Positions 29,585 to 39,964 of a stretch of 64,000 bases of DNA are shown one piece after another (positions within the stretch are counted from its first letter, which is position 1; each line of letters begins with the position of its first letter). Origin of the DNA: Candidatus Nitrosoglobus terrae (GTDB lineage: Bacteria > Pseudomonadota > Gammaproteobacteria > Nitrosococcales > Nitrosococcaceae); the NCBI RefSeq assembly GCF_002356115.1, contig NZ_AP014836.1:1547501-1611500 (forward strand), given 5' to 3'. Made by a program: the position numbers and the translations under genes. Under the pieces are notes generated by a model. It was not told the DNA's origin, did not search any database, and worked only from the letters and a program-made list of their open reading frames with translations.

Positions 29585-31270
29585 TTAATGCACCTCATTC
29601 TGCCAAGCAGCCCCTAGCATTTCATAGGCATGAGCCCGTGATCGATCAGTAACATCCTTTCCCCCTAACATACGAGCAATTTCCTCCACCCGCTCATCCT
29701 CGCTTAGCTTTACCAGTTCAACAGTAGTTGTCCCTTCATGATGATGTTTACTAATGCGAATTTGGGAATGGGCTTGTGCAGCCACCTGCGGTAGGTGAGT
29801 AACGCAAATCACTTGCCGATATTTCCCAAGCTCCCGTAATCTCACCCCTACAACTTCCGCTACTGCCCCGCTGACTCCTACATCTACTTCATCAAACACT
29901 AAGGTTGAAGCCCCGCCACGCTGAGATATTAATGCTTGAATGGCAAGTCCAATACGTGACAATTCCCCGCCCGAGGCTATTTTGTTTAAAGGCCCTAGTA
30001 GTTGACCTGGGTTAGTATTGACTTGAAATTGAATCTGCTCTGTTCCATAGGGAGAAAATTTATCCTCTTTTAAAGGCACTAGGGTAACTTTAAAACACCC
30101 TCCCGGCATTGCTAATAGCTGCATCGCCCTTGTGACTTCCTGTTCTAGCGCTGTGGCAACTTTGCTACGGCTTTCGCTCAAGCATTTAGATAACTCTTGG
30201 TATTCCTTCGACAGGGCAGCCAACTCTTGCTGTAGCCTGTCAAGGCGAACATCAACAGTCTCAAGATTAGCTAACTCTAAAGCCAATCGTTCTGCCAATA
30301 CTGGAAGCTCATCTGCTGTTACTCGATATTTACGTGTTAACTCATAAAATTCAGATAACCGCTCTTCAATCCATACCAAGCGTTCAGGATTTATCTCCAT
30401 AGAATCTAGATATTGGCGTAGCTCATTAGCTGCCTCATTGATCTGAATTAAAGCACCCTCCACCGGTATTGTAAGTTTACTTAAGGATGGATCAAAAACC
30501 TGCATCTGACCTAGCCGGCGACTTACTTGGCTTAACAAAACATAGATTGCCCTCTGGTCATCCTGGTAAAGTAAATCTAGCACAGCCTCAGATCCTTGAA
30601 TTAACTCTGATCTATGAACCAGCTGCTGCTGCTCCTGTTCTAACTGCTGTAACTCCCCAAGCTTAGGTTGAAATATACTCAGCTCCTCAATCTGATAGCG
30701 TAGCAATTCTGATCGAGTAGCCCGCTCGCTGGCAGCTTGAGTAAGGGTTTTTAATTCCTGGCTAACTTGCTGCCAACGCTGATAAGCTTTACTTAATTTA
30801 TTTAAAACCGGGGCATGATCACCGTAGATATCAAGTAGAGTCTGCTGGACAATAGGACGTAATAACGACTGATGGGCGTGCTGCCCGTAGATATCAACTA
30901 GATATTTTCCAGCTTCCCGTAATATTTGGATTGAAACAAAATGCCCGTTAATATATCCGCGCGATCGGCCTTCACGGCTTAAAACACGCTTGAGCACGCA
31001 CTCCTCACCCTGTTCTAAACCTCGGGACTTCAACCAAGCTAAAAAGAGTTCATTAGCTTTAATCCCAAACACAGCGCTAACCTCAGTGCTGACTTGGCCG
31101 CTGCGGATCAAGCGGGTATCACCTCGATCCCCTAGTACTAACCCTAATGCATCTATCAGAATAGATTTACCGGCACCCGTCTCCCCGGTTAAGGCTATCA
31201 TTCCTAGCTCTAGCGGCTGTACTAGCTCAGTAATAATTGAAAAATTGCGAATAGACAGCTCTTTAATCAA
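29585..31270 (-). CDS. recN: DNA repair protein RecN
   Basis: SMC-like ATPase that aids repair of double-strand breaks. The 561-residue protein has Walker A GETGAGKSILIDALGLVLG near residue 29 and two coiled-coil arms (with EQEQQQLVHRSELIQGSEAV near residue 210). The C-terminal half has GGELSRIGLAIQ and the Walker B stretch STLVFDEVDVGVSG. Length is typical. It overlaps the nadK stop by 4 bp, so it is coupled to nadK. Confidence 0.96.
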   Translation of the reverse strand: MIKELSIRNFSIITELVQPLELGMIALTGETGAGKSILIDALGLVLGDRGDTRLIRSGQVSTEVSAVFGIKANELFLAWLKSRGLEQGEECVLKRVLSREGRSRGYINGHFVSIQILREAGKYLVDIYGQHAHQSLLRPIVQQTLLDIYGDHAPVLNKLSKAYQRWQQVSQELKTLTQAASERATRSELLRYQIEELSIFQPKLGELQQLEQEQQQLVHRSELIQGSEAVLDLLYQDDQRAIYVLLSQVSRRLGQMQVFDPSLSKLTIPVEGALIQINEAANELRQYLDSMEINPERLVWIEERLSEFYELTRKYRVTADELPVLAERLALELANLETVDVRLDRLQQELAALSKEYQELSKCLSESRSKVATALEQEVTRAMQLLAMPGGCFKVTLVPLKEDKFSPYGTEQIQFQVNTNPGQLLGPLNKIASGGELSRIGLAIQALISQRGGASTLVFDEVDVGVSGAVAEVVGVRLRELGKYRQVICVTHLPQVAAQAHSQIRISKHHHEGTTTVELVKLSEDERVEEIARMLGGKDVTDRSRAHAYEMLGAAWQNEVH

Positions 31271-32148
31271 TCAAATTTTTTTCCCCAATGTAACTTAGCT
31301 CGTAAAATAGAATAGTGATCGTAGTTCTCTGGATGAATCAACCGAACTATGCTCGTATCCTTATATATTTTTATCTTATCGCCTGATTTCAAAGCAATAC
31401 CGGGCTGACCATCGCAGCTCACTTGGCTTAAAGCCGTGCTATGTTCACTGATAATAACCTCAACTACACAACCTGCATCAAGTACTAGAGGACGGTTACT
31501 AAGGGCATGAGAACAAATAGATACCAATACCATCCCACTGAGATTAACATCTAATATCGGCCCGCCGGCAGAGAGTGCATAAGCAGTAGATCCAGTCGGT
31601 GTTGCTACTACCAAGCCATCAGAACGTTGACTACTAAGAAAGCGACCATTAATGTAGATCTCGAACTCGATTATCTGTACAGTCTGTCGAAAATGTATTG
31701 TGACATCATTTAAAGCCGTACCTATAAAACTACAACGGTTATCTTGCTCCAGATCAGCTTGGATTAAAAACCTTTCTTCTTCCTGATATTTTCCCTCTAG
31801 TATTTCAGTTAAATCTGGATCCAATGTTTCCAGCCGCACATCGGCGAGAAACCCAAGTCGGCCTAGCTTAATACCGAGCAATGGAATGTTCAAATCCACT
31901 AGGCTCCGAGCTGCATGGAGTAAAGTACCATCACCCCCAACTACAATAGCTAGATCACAGCGTTGTCCTAGCTCAGATAGCGCTACAGCTTCCCATTGCT
32001 GACTCGGGAAAAGTGCAGCCGTATCCTGATCAATAATAAGATCTAATCCTTTCGCTACTAAGAAATCAGCGACTTGCTGTAAGGATTCAGCAATTTTCGG
32101 ATCTTTTTGCTTACCGATAAGTCCTATTGTTGTAAAAGCTTTTGCCAT
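31267..32148 (-). CDS. nadK: NAD kinase
   Basis: Phosphorylates NAD to NADP. The 293-residue protein carries the diagnostic GGDGTLLHAARSL near residue 72, LNDVTIHF near 146, and the stretch DGLVVATPTGSTAYALSAGG. Length is normal. It sits between recJ and recN in one transcription direction, overlapping recN by 4 bp. Its NADP product feeds the many reductive steps encoded nearby, but that is general rather than specific. Confidence 0.97.
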   Translation of the reverse strand: MAKAFTTIGLIGKQKDPKIAESLQQVADFLVAKGLDLIIDQDTAALFPSQQWEAVALSELGQRCDLAIVVGGDGTLLHAARSLVDLNIPLLGIKLGRLGFLADVRLETLDPDLTEILEGKYQEEERFLIQADLEQDNRCSFIGTALNDVTIHFRQTVQIIEFEIYINGRFLSSQRSDGLVVATPTGSTAYALSAGGPILDVNLSGMVLVSICSHALSNRPLVLDAGCVVEVIISEHSTALSQVSCDGQPGIALKSGDKIKIYKDTSIVRLIHPENYDHYSILRAKLHWGKKFD

Positions 32149-32169
32149 ACATCCAAATATCTACTCAAA

Positions 32170-33900
32170 CTAACTTGGCGCTAAATATTCCACTAAGAGC
32201 TGCACTTTACGCAAATTCCGATAGATATTTATATCTAATCGATAAGCGAGCTTTACTTTAATACCTAGCTTAAGCCAATCTGGGGGCAGATAACGGAAGG
32301 CGATACCATTCAGCTGCTGCTGACCATCAAGGGTGGTGAGCGCAAGCTTAAGGTGGTTCTCTCCTACAATACGAAATCCTTCTAACCAAAATAGCCCATC
32401 AAACAACGGTTCTGGAAATCCTTGCCCCCAAGGCCCGCCCACTCGCAATATCTCCGCTAATTCTAAATCCCAACATTCTAGTGTTCCATCACTAAAGATA
32501 ATATCCTCAAAACTTTCCTTTCCAAGCTGAGTCTTAAGTACTCCTAAAAAGGCAGCTCGAAATGCTTTTAAGTGAGCTCGCTGTAAACTCAAACCTGCAG
32601 CCATTGCATGGCCGCCAAACTTATTCAACAGATCTGGGTACTGAGTGGCAACTCTATCTAAAGCGTCGCGAATATGAAGACCAGGAATAGAACGAGCCGA
32701 TCCTTTCAGCTCCTCTCCTTCATGGGGAGCAAAGGCGATCACAGGCCGATACACCTGATCTTTAATCCGAGAAGCAACTAAGCCAATGACTCCTTGATGC
32801 CATGATTCATGAAATAAACAATAACCTAATGGTTTACCTCCCGTTTGAAAATTCAAGTCCTCCAAACAAGCTAAGGCTTGCTCCTGCATCGCTGACTCGA
32901 TCTGCCGTCGCTCACAGTTAAGGGCATCCAGCCTATTAGCGTGTTGCTGAGCGGTTTCTATAGAATCTGTTAGCAGGCAAGCAATTCCAAGACTCATATC
33001 TTCTAAACGTCCAGCAGCATTTAGCCGCGGTCCCACGCTAAACCCTAAATCATTAGCAGTTAAGTTTTCAAATGAGCATTGAGCACACGCTATAAGCGCC
33101 TGAATTCCAGCGCAGCAGCGGCGATGTCGAATCCGATCTAATCCATGAGCAACAAAAATTCGATTTACCTGATCTAAGAGCACTACATCGGCTACTGTAC
33201 CAAGGGCTACTAAATCCAATAATCCTGATAGAGTAGGTTCTCGACTACCTGATCGGCTAAACCACCCTTGCTCTCTTAAGTAAGCTCGTAAAGCCAACAT
33301 TACATAAAAAATGACTCCTACCCCCGCAAGGTTAGCGCTTGGAAAAGGATCATCAGGTAAATTAGGATTAACAATAGCATTAGCAGCAGGCAAAATTGCC
33401 CCTGGCAAATGATGATCGGTAATTAATACCTGAATATTAGCCTGTCGCGCTGCTTCTACACCCTCAACGCTTGATATTCCATTATCTACTGTAATGATAA
33501 GATCAGGCTGACTATGGGTTAGCGCCACTGATACAATAGCGGGTGTCAGTCCATAGCCATGGATAAATCGGTTAGGCACCAGATAACTGACGTTACTTGC
33601 TCCCATTAAACGAAGCGCCCGCACCGCTACTGCGCAACTTGTAGCCCCATCAGCATCAAAATCGGCCACGATCAAGATCTGCCAATTTCGCTCAATAGCC
33701 TTACTAAGTAGAGCTACTGCAGTCTTGATGTTACTTAGCAGCCAAGGAGAAGGTAAGCGGTCTAACGTATAATCAAGATCATCACGACACTTAACCCCTC
33801 GTGCGCTATATACACGGCGAAGTACCGGGTGAATAGTCTCAGGTAGCTCAGAATCATTGATTAAACGCTGTCTTAAAACTTTACCAACCATCTGCTGCAA
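32170..33900 (-). CDS. recJ: Single-stranded-DNA-specific exonuclease RecJ
   Basis: A 5'-3' exonuclease of the DHH family used in recombination and mismatch repair. The 576-residue length is typical. Metal-site motifs are visible: VADFDADGATSCAV near residue 79, VDNGIS near 137, and the DHH motif TDHHLPG near 161. The DHHA1 part has FGGHAMAAGLSL near residue 400. It is followed by nadK 21 bp downstream and preceded by a RpfE-like gene. Confidence 0.97.
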   Translation of the reverse strand: MQQMVGKVLRQRLINDSELPETIHPVLRRVYSARGVKCRDDLDYTLDRLPSPWLLSNIKTAVALLSKAIERNWQILIVADFDADGATSCAVAVRALRLMGASNVSYLVPNRFIHGYGLTPAIVSVALTHSQPDLIITVDNGISSVEGVEAARQANIQVLITDHHLPGAILPAANAIVNPNLPDDPFPSANLAGVGVIFYVMLALRAYLREQGWFSRSGSREPTLSGLLDLVALGTVADVVLLDQVNRIFVAHGLDRIRHRRCCAGIQALIACAQCSFENLTANDLGFSVGPRLNAAGRLEDMSLGIACLLTDSIETAQQHANRLDALNCERRQIESAMQEQALACLEDLNFQTGGKPLGYCLFHESWHQGVIGLVASRIKDQVYRPVIAFAPHEGEELKGSARSIPGLHIRDALDRVATQYPDLLNKFGGHAMAAGLSLQRAHLKAFRAAFLGVLKTQLGKESFEDIIFSDGTLECWDLELAEILRVGGPWGQGFPEPLFDGLFWLEGFRIVGENHLKLALTTLDGQQQLNGIAFRYLPPDWLKLGIKVKLAYRLDINIYRNLRKVQLLVEYLAPS

Positions 33901-33927
33901 TCAAACTCCCTAATTTTCGCACCCTCA

Positions 33928-34968
33928 TCAACCATCATACGGTATACGTGAACGTCGCCAGAAATACCAAGCTTGTGGCCAAGCCAAATAATAAAAATAT
34001 CCATCCATGGGATAAAGGGTGAGGCTAGCTAGCCGCCTATTTCGCAATGCAGCAAATAAAACGCTGAACCAATTCTCCTCTAATCCAAGTAGAATTTGAC
34101 GATGCTGGAAAGAGTCGATTTCCGATAGCAAAGAATCCAATATCAATAAATAATTACCTGGCGCTGATATTTCCTCTAGCCACTCATGACCTGTTTGAAA
34201 TTCGATTAAAGGTTTATTAGAAATTTTGCAGTAATTAGCTAAAGCTTGAAAGAGAGGATCATGGCCTCCGCTAACTTGCTGCCACGAAGAGTCTGAACAT
34301 AGGGAAGATTCTCCTGCCCCCCAGAACCACAAGCTGTTTGCAGGTGGAAGGCCATGATCTTCTCGCCTTTGATTTACAGTACAATCATGTAGAAGCATCT
34401 GGGTCTCGTTAAGTAAAGATCGCCACCGCGACCCATCAATACCCGTAGGTAGGGCAGTTCTAAGATGTTTTCTCTCAGCTACACCTAAAGCAGTAAAGGT
34501 TACCTGATCGGGCTGAGGTAATTGAAGATACCAACGATTTGGCCGTAATGGCTCAAATTGCCAGCCATACTCAGTAAATAATGGGGCTACCAGTCTCGCT
34601 AACGACTGAGATTCTATCTCATTTAGCGCTAAATAATGGGATCCAAATAATACTAGCTGATCCCGATCAGGCCGTAAATGTACTGGATCGGCGCGTAGCC
34701 ACCATCCTGTCCCTAAAAGGGAATTACCTTTATCCCAAGCATACATGATTGGCGCTACAGGGATATCTGTAGATTCAAGCTGAGAAATATTAAATAACTT
34801 GAATAATAAAGACTCATAAGGCGCAGCAGCCGACCCAATAAGGTTTGCTCTTCCTATTAAGCGCTCTAAGAAGGAAAGCCGTAGTCCTGCTGAATCCTCT
34901 ACCGCTAATGCTTGCGCCAAGCCTGGAACGACTATAGTTAAATGCTGGGATAAACTTCGAGATAGCAA
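33928..34968 (-). CDS. RpfE-type regulatory protein (COG4255-like), function unknown
   Basis: A 346-residue cytoplasmic protein with no membrane segment. Patterns such as MYAWDKGNSLLGTGWWLRAD, DPVHLRPDRDQLVLFG and SLWFWGAGESS match the RpfE/ApgM-like proteins that often lie next to recJ in gammaproteobacteria. Some relatives were linked to phosphoglycerate-mutase-like folds, but no catalytic motif is evident here. The gene is 27 bp upstream of recJ and 24 bp downstream of hda. The role remains unknown. Confidence 0.7.
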   Translation of the reverse strand: MLSRSLSQHLTIVVPGLAQALAVEDSAGLRLSFLERLIGRANLIGSAAAPYESLLFKLFNISQLESTDIPVAPIMYAWDKGNSLLGTGWWLRADPVHLRPDRDQLVLFGSHYLALNEIESQSLARLVAPLFTEYGWQFEPLRPNRWYLQLPQPDQVTFTALGVAERKHLRTALPTGIDGSRWRSLLNETQMLLHDCTVNQRREDHGLPPANSLWFWGAGESSLCSDSSWQQVSGGHDPLFQALANYCKISNKPLIEFQTGHEWLEEISAPGNYLLILDSLLSEIDSFQHRQILLGLEENWFSVLFAALRNRRLASLTLYPMDGYFYYLAWPQAWYFWRRSRIPYDG

Positions 34969-34992
34969 AATAGAATCTTACTAATTCGTAAA

Positions 34993-35694
34993 TTATATAC
35001 CTAGAATTTGCCGAGCAAACGGAATGGTCACTCGTCGCTGAGCAGCCATGGAAGCTCGTTCTAGCTCCATTAGTAAATGGCTTAAAGAGTGCATATCACG
35101 CGCGCTATGACGTAGCAGAAAATCAGTAACTTCATCTGATAATTCCATGCCTCGTTTCTCAGCTTGGAGCTTCAAAGCAGCATGTTTTTGGCCATCATTC
35201 AATGGCTGAAGTTGATATATTAGCGCCCATTCTAATCGAGATCTAAGGTCAGGGAGAAGTAGATTAAGCGCGCTGGGCTTATCAGAAGAGGTAAGCAGAA
35301 GACGGGTAAAGGATTTTCGTACAAGATTATAAAAACGAAGTAAAGCTTCTTCCCAGCATTGGTGGTGAGCAATACAATCAATATCATCAATAGCAATAAG
35401 CGCAGTGGTCTCTAAACCTTGCAAAATCTCAGGTGCTATTTTATCTGCTCGTTTTAACGGTATATAGACAACTCGCTCGCCACGCTGTGCAGCTATCCGG
35501 CAAGTAGATAATAGTAAATGGGTTTTACCTACCCCAGAAGATCCCCACAGATAAAGAAAGCGATCTCCTTCGCCTTTACCGCAGCGCTCTGTAGCCACAA
35601 CAGGTTCATAATTAGCCTCTGTTCGATAATAGCTCTCAAAACTAGGTGCTCCATACTTACCGATAGGCAAAGGAAGTTGCTGCGTAGTCACCAA
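34993..35694 (-). CDS. hda: DnaA regulatory inactivator Hda
   Basis: DnaA-like AAA+ protein that, with the DNA clamp, stimulates ATP hydrolysis by DnaA and so limits initiation. The 233-residue protein begins with QQLPLPIG, close to the clamp-binding motif of Hda. It has Walker A LWGSSGVGKTHLL, Walker B LIAIDDIDCI, and a C-terminal AAA+ lid, but no DnaA DNA-binding domain. It lies 12 bp after the phosphatidyltransferase gene. Confidence 0.92.
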   Translation of the reverse strand: MVTTQQLPLPIGKYGAPSFESYYRTEANYEPVVATERCGKGEGDRFLYLWGSSGVGKTHLLLSTCRIAAQRGERVVYIPLKRADKIAPEILQGLETTALIAIDDIDCIAHHQCWEEALLRFYNLVRKSFTRLLLTSSDKPSALNLLLPDLRSRLEWALIYQLQPLNDGQKHAALKLQAEKRGMELSDEVTDFLLRHSARDMHSLSHLLMELERASMAAQRRVTIPFARQILGI

Positions 35695-35706
35695 TAGCGA
35701 AATCTC

Positions 35707-36312
35707 TTAACTGTGATGTGTTGTTTCGGTTTGTCGACGACAAGAGTCAAAGCCAGATTTTCGATTTTTTGCCACTCGCCAAGCCTTTATTCCCCAATGC
35801 CATACGTATTGAATACCGCTCAAAACAGTTGTAATAGCCACCAAATAAATAAGCCCATCAACTATTTGCGAGATTCTAAACCCAGGTAACTGATCAACGA
35901 TAATACTTATAAGTAACAATATTTGCCATAACGTATTTAGTTTACTGAGAGAAGTTGGCTCCATTTCAAAATGATCAATGAGAAAATGGTAAGCAAGCGC
36001 CCCTAGTATAATGATGAGATCCCGACTAAAAACCAATATTATTAACCAATAAGGAAGATGCCCTAATAAAGCGAGTGTAATATAGCTTGAAATAAGAAGC
36101 AGTTTATCTGCTACCGGATCAAGAATTGAGCCAAGACGACTCTGCCACTGATAGCGCTTAGCAAGAAACCCATCTAAGCCATCCGAAATCCCAGCTACAA
36201 CGATGATCCATAAAGAAAGAAAATACTCTTCTTGATATAATACATAAACTAAGGGGACTATCAGTAAAATACGCATTCCACTAAGAAGGTTGGGAATATC
36301 TCTACCCTGCAT
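35707..36312 (-). CDS. CDP-alcohol phosphatidyltransferase (PgsA-like)
   Basis: Membrane enzyme of the phosphatidylglycerophosphate/cardiolipin synthase group. The family signature is DGFLAKR-x6-RLGSILDPVAD near residue 47, with Lys in place of the usual Arg, as in many PgsA-like members. Five to six hydrophobic segments are seen. I prefer the ATG at 36312 (201 residues, MQGRDIPNLLSGMRI), since this matches the family N-terminus. An upstream ATG at 36375 would add 21 basic residues. Which phospholipid it makes cannot be told from sequence. Confidence 0.85.
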   Translation of the reverse strand: MQGRDIPNLLSGMRILLIVPLVYVLYQEEYFLSLWIIVVAGISDGLDGFLAKRYQWQSRLGSILDPVADKLLLISSYITLALLGHLPYWLIILVFSRDLIIILGALAYHFLIDHFEMEPTSLSKLNTLWQILLLISIIVDQLPGFRISQIVDGLIYLVAITTVLSGIQYVWHWGIKAWRVAKNRKSGFDSCRRQTETTHHS

Positions 36313-36423
36313 CGTGTTACTGTAATCCTTAAATAGAGGTCTTCTCCATCCTTTCCATCGAAACCATAATACCAATATTGAAAATCATCCTTAGCCCAGT
36401 ATGATCACAACAAATCCTCAATA

Positions 36424-37479
36424 TCATGGTAGTAGTCTATAATTCAATTTGCTGGCGCTATCTGTTTTGATAATATTACCTTCCTCCACTTGTGCCAAGA
36501 CTCTACCAAATAAAATAGAATCTATGAGGCTTTTAACATCTCCTTGTAATTTTAGCTTAAATACTGCTTCTGCTCGAGATAACTGCACCGGTCGTACAGA
36601 TTTTACACGGCTCAAGCTATTTAGGTAAGTAAGGAGGCGAGCATAGTCTGTAAATGAAGCTACATTAGTTATGCTAATTTTTACTGAAATTAAGGAGCTA
36701 TTATCAGTTATAGGGGCAACATGATCTCTAATAACATCTACTGCCTCATCAATACCATTGCGCAATGCTTGAGCAAACTCACCTCGGGTACTCCACTCTC
36801 GCACCTTATTAGCCCCATACAAAGCCCAGCGTACTTGCCAATCATTGGCTTTTTGGTGCAGTATACGCCCTGCTATTTGCACAGTGGCAGGGTAACGACT
36901 TGACGCAGCCAGTATAGGCTCAGGAAAATTACCCCAAATATCACTAAAAGATAATCGTGCTTGATCCTCTAAGTCCCAGAGAGGAAAGATTATAAATATT
37001 CCTCGTGCCTCTGCTTCGGATTTTAGAGTCTGAATAATAGGTGACAGTGTACTAGCATCTAATAAATAACGTTTCTTGTCTTCTTTAACCGCGATCCATA
37101 GCAATAACGTGGGGCGATCTTGACCCCAAGTAGGTAGTGAGTATTGCTGTAGTAATTGCTGTACTCCCTTAGGATCAAAGCGAACCCAGAGAATAGATGC
37201 GCTATTATTCTCCTCAAGGACATCATAACGAAATTGCTGTACCAACTTAGATGCATCTTTGAGCATAGCATTCAGTGGAGCTTGAGTTAGTATCCGTCGA
37301 CTGCCTATTATTTTAAGCAATACTTTCTGAAAGGCCGTTTTTACCGCCTTAGCTTGCTCTTCTGGAGTCTGGCTACTAACAGGCACTTGTTCTTCATACA
37401 GACTACTGTTTAGCCTAGCAGCCTGAGCCTGTAATAACATGGTCCAAAATATTATTATCACTATAGTAATTTGTTTCAT
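36424..37479 (-). CDS. DUF2066 domain-containing secreted protein
   Basis: A 351-residue protein with a cleavable signal peptide (residues 1-20, ending LQAQA). It has the DUF2066 core: QKVLLKIIGSRRI near residue 50, LPTWGQDRPTLLLWIAV near 116, and a middle RWALYGANKVREWS. DUF2066 proteins are found across gammaproteobacteria, often beside purM; their function is not established. Here it is divergent from purM across 149 bp and followed by the phosphatidyltransferase gene. Confidence 0.88.
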   Translation of the reverse strand: MKQITIVIIIFWTMLLQAQAARLNSSLYEEQVPVSSQTPEEQAKAVKTAFQKVLLKIIGSRRILTQAPLNAMLKDASKLVQQFRYDVLEENNSASILWVRFDPKGVQQLLQQYSLPTWGQDRPTLLLWIAVKEDKKRYLLDASTLSPIIQTLKSEAEARGIFIIFPLWDLEDQARLSFSDIWGNFPEPILAASSRYPATVQIAGRILHQKANDWQVRWALYGANKVREWSTRGEFAQALRNGIDEAVDVIRDHVAPITDNSSLISVKISITNVASFTDYARLLTYLNSLSRVKSVRPVQLSRAEAVFKLKLQGDVKSLIDSILFGRVLAQVEEGNIIKTDSASKLNYRLLP

Positions 37480-37628
37480 GATTTTAGCTTATCATACCAA
37501 TAATCCTAATACAGTCAGCTTCTAAAGAAACTTGGATACTACCTAATTTACTAACCTAAACCCTCAGTTTATATAAAATACCTATCCTTCCACTAGATCA
37601 ATATCCAGCTAACTGGAGCTATCTCAGT

Positions 37629-38690
37629 ATGAGTAAACAAAAATTATCTTCTTCTATAAATCTACCTTTAAGCTATCGTGAGGCCGGTGTTGATATCGAT
37701 GCTGGTAATTACTTTGTACAGCGAATTAAACCAGCTGCTGCTAGAACAATGCGCCCTGGAGTACTCGCTGGTCTTGGAGGTTTTGGTAGCTTATTTGAAA
37801 TACCTATTAACCGTTATCAGAATCCTATACTGGTAGCCGGCACTGATGGTGTCGGTACAAAGCTTAAATTAGCGATTCAATTAAATCACCATAGTAGTAT
37901 TGGGATTGATCTCGTAGCTATGTGCGTTAATGATATCGTTGTACAAGGAGCTGAACCGCTTTTTTTCCTAGATTATTACGCCACAGGTCGATTAGACGTT
38001 GAGGTTGCTGTTGAAGTAGTTGAAGGTATTGCTCTTGGCTGCCAGCTAGCTGGAATTGCATTAGTAGGCGGGGAAACTGCTGAAATGCCAGGAATTTATC
38101 AAACAGGCGACTATGATCTCGCAGGTTTTTGTGTTGGCATTGTAGAAAAAGAGCATCTTATCAATGGCAGTCAGGTACGGGTCGGTGATAATCTTATTGG
38201 CATTGCCTCCTCAGGACCCCATGCCAATGGCTACTCCTTAATCCGAAAAATTCTTGATCATCACAATGATACGCTAGATACTCCTTTTGCGAACCAAACT
38301 TTAGGAACAACTTTATTGGCCCCTACCCGTATTTATGTTAAATCTTTACTAGGGTTGATTAATGCCGTTGAGGTACGAGCGCTAGCTCATATTACCGGCG
38401 GAGGGTTACCCGATAATTTACCTCGAGTATTACCTCCAGAACTTAATGCTAAAATTGATATCTCTAGCTGGCCCCGTCCCCCTATTTTTGATTGGCTACA
38501 ACAAAAAGGTAATCTCTCAAAAAAAGAGCTATACCGTACCTTTAATTGCGGAATTGGAATGGTGGCTTGTGTACCTAAAGTAAGTGCTGAAAAAGCCATA
38601 GAGTTTTTAAATAATGAGGGCGAATCCGCTTGGATCATAGGGGAAATTATTTCTAAAACCAGTGAGATCCCAGATATCATCCTGTATTAA
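37629..38690 (+). CDS. purM: Phosphoribosylformylglycinamidine cyclo-ligase
   Basis: Fifth step of purine synthesis, forming the imidazole ring of AIR. The 353-residue protein shows the family motifs [49 protein letters not shown] and [14 protein letters not shown]. Length is as in E. coli plus a few residues. TGGAG is found about 9 bases before the ATG. It forms a two-gene unit with purN 9 bp downstream, the usual pair. Confidence 0.97.
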   Translation: MSKQKLSSSINLPLSYREAGVDIDAGNYFVQRIKPAAARTMRPGVLAGLGGFGSLFEIPINRYQNPILVAGTDGVGTKLKLAIQLNHHSSIGIDLVAMCVNDIVVQGAEPLFFLDYYATGRLDVEVAVEVVEGIALGCQLAGIALVGGETAEMPGIYQTGDYDLAGFCVGIVEKEHLINGSQVRVGDNLIGIASSGPHANGYSLIRKILDHHNDTLDTPFANQTLGTTLLAPTRIYVKSLLGLINAVEVRALAHITGGGLPDNLPRVLPPELNAKIDISSWPRPPIFDWLQQKGNLSKKELYRTFNCGIGMVACVPKVSAEKAIEFLNNEGESAWIIGEIISKTSEIPDIILY

Positions 38691-38699
38691 AAAAACATT

Positions 38700-39299
38700 A
38701 TGGTAAACACTAAACTGCTACCGTTGGTAGCGCTTATCTCTGGTCGTGGCAGTAATCTTCAAGCTATTATTGATCAATCTCAATCTGGGCAGTTACCAGT
38801 GGAAATTCGTGCTGTTATTAGTAACCGTCTTCAGGCGCAAGGGCTAGCACGAGCTCATCATGCCGGTATTAAAACCCATGTACTTAATCAGCAGTATACA
38901 CACCGAGAGATCTTCGACAAGACCCTGATGAACTTAATTGATAGCTACACCCCAAAACTTGTAGTACTTGCTGGTTTTATGCGTATTTTAACCCCTAGAT
39001 TTGTCCACCATTATAAGGGTCGCCTCCTTAACATCCATCCCTCGCTTTTACCTAATTTCCCTGGCTTAGATACCCATCAGCGAGCGATTCAAGCAGGAGT
39101 GAAAGAACATGGGGCAACGGTACATTTTGTCACTGACAAAGTCGATCAAGGCCCCATTATCTTACAGGCGCGTGTACCAGTCTATCCAGATGATACCCCC
39201 GATATCTTAGCCGCAAGGGTATTAAAGGAAGAACATCGAATTTATCCTGAAGCGATCCGCGCGTTTGCAGAGAAGAAAATTATTTTTAAAGATGAATAA
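38700..39299 (+). CDS. purN: Phosphoribosylglycinamide formyltransferase
   Basis: Uses formyl-tetrahydrofolate to formylate GAR in purine synthesis. The 199-residue protein has ISGRGSNLQAIID near the start, the active-site region NIHPSLLPNFPGLDTHQRAI with the catalytic His, and the stretch GATVHFVTDKVDQGPII. It follows purM by 9 bp. The stop is 16 bp from the convergent dcd stop, and no clear terminator lies between. Confidence 0.97.
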   Translation: MVNTKLLPLVALISGRGSNLQAIIDQSQSGQLPVEIRAVISNRLQAQGLARAHHAGIKTHVLNQQYTHREIFDKTLMNLIDSYTPKLVVLAGFMRILTPRFVHHYKGRLLNIHPSLLPNFPGLDTHQRAIQAGVKEHGATVHFVTDKVDQGPIILQARVPVYPDDTPDILAARVLKEEHRIYPEAIRAFAEKKIIFKDE

Positions 39300-39315
39300 A
39301 GTACGCTAGCTATAG

Positions 39316-39882
39316 CTATGCTTTTGGAAGCGTAACTCCCGTTTGACCTTGGTATTTACCATCACGATCTTGGTATGAAATCTCACAGGGTTCATTAGAT
39401 TCAAAAAATATTACTTGAGCAACCCCCTCATAAGCATAGATTTTGGCAGGTAACGGAGAAGTGTTGGAAAACTCTAAGGTAACATGGCCTTCCCATTCTG
39501 GTTCTAAAGGGGTAACGTTAACAATGATTCCGCAACGGGCATAGGTGGATTTTCCCAAGCAAATTGTAAGCACATTACGGGGGATTCTAAAATACTCAAC
39601 GGTTCGTGCTAGAGCAAACGAGTTAGGCGGGATAATGCAAACCTCTGAGCGTACATCCACAAATCCGCTGGCATCAAAATTCTTAGGATCTACAATAGCT
39701 GAGTTAATATTGGTAAAGATCTTAAACTCATCAGAGCAGCGAACATCATAACCGTAGCTTGAAGTACCATAAGAAATAACAGATAGATTATTAAGTCTTC
39801 GAGTTTGGTATGGCTCAAATGGCTCAATCATGCCATATTCTTGAGCCATCTGCCGAATCCATTTATCAGATTTAACACTCAT
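39316..39882 (-). CDS. dcd: dCTP deaminase
   Basis: Converts dCTP to dUTP for dTTP synthesis. The 188-residue protein begins [19 protein letters not shown] and carries the family stretch [20 protein letters not shown] with the catalytic Glu downstream in [14 protein letters not shown]. Length matches the proteobacterial trimeric enzyme. It is alone on the - strand, 82 bp after yajC in the reading direction. Confidence 0.96.
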   Translation of the reverse strand: MSVKSDKWIRQMAQEYGMIEPFEPYQTRRLNNLSVISYGTSSYGYDVRCSDEFKIFTNINSAIVDPKNFDASGFVDVRSEVCIIPPNSFALARTVEYFRIPRNVLTICLGKSTYARCGIIVNVTPLEPEWEGHVTLEFSNTSPLPAKIYAYEGVAQVIFFESNEPCEISYQDRDGKYQGQTGVTLPKA

Positions 39883-39964
39883 TATTACAGATCATGATAC
39901 GAATCCCCGACCACAGCAGATATCACAGTAAGTACTAAAAGCATTTTTAACAGGAGCAACTCAG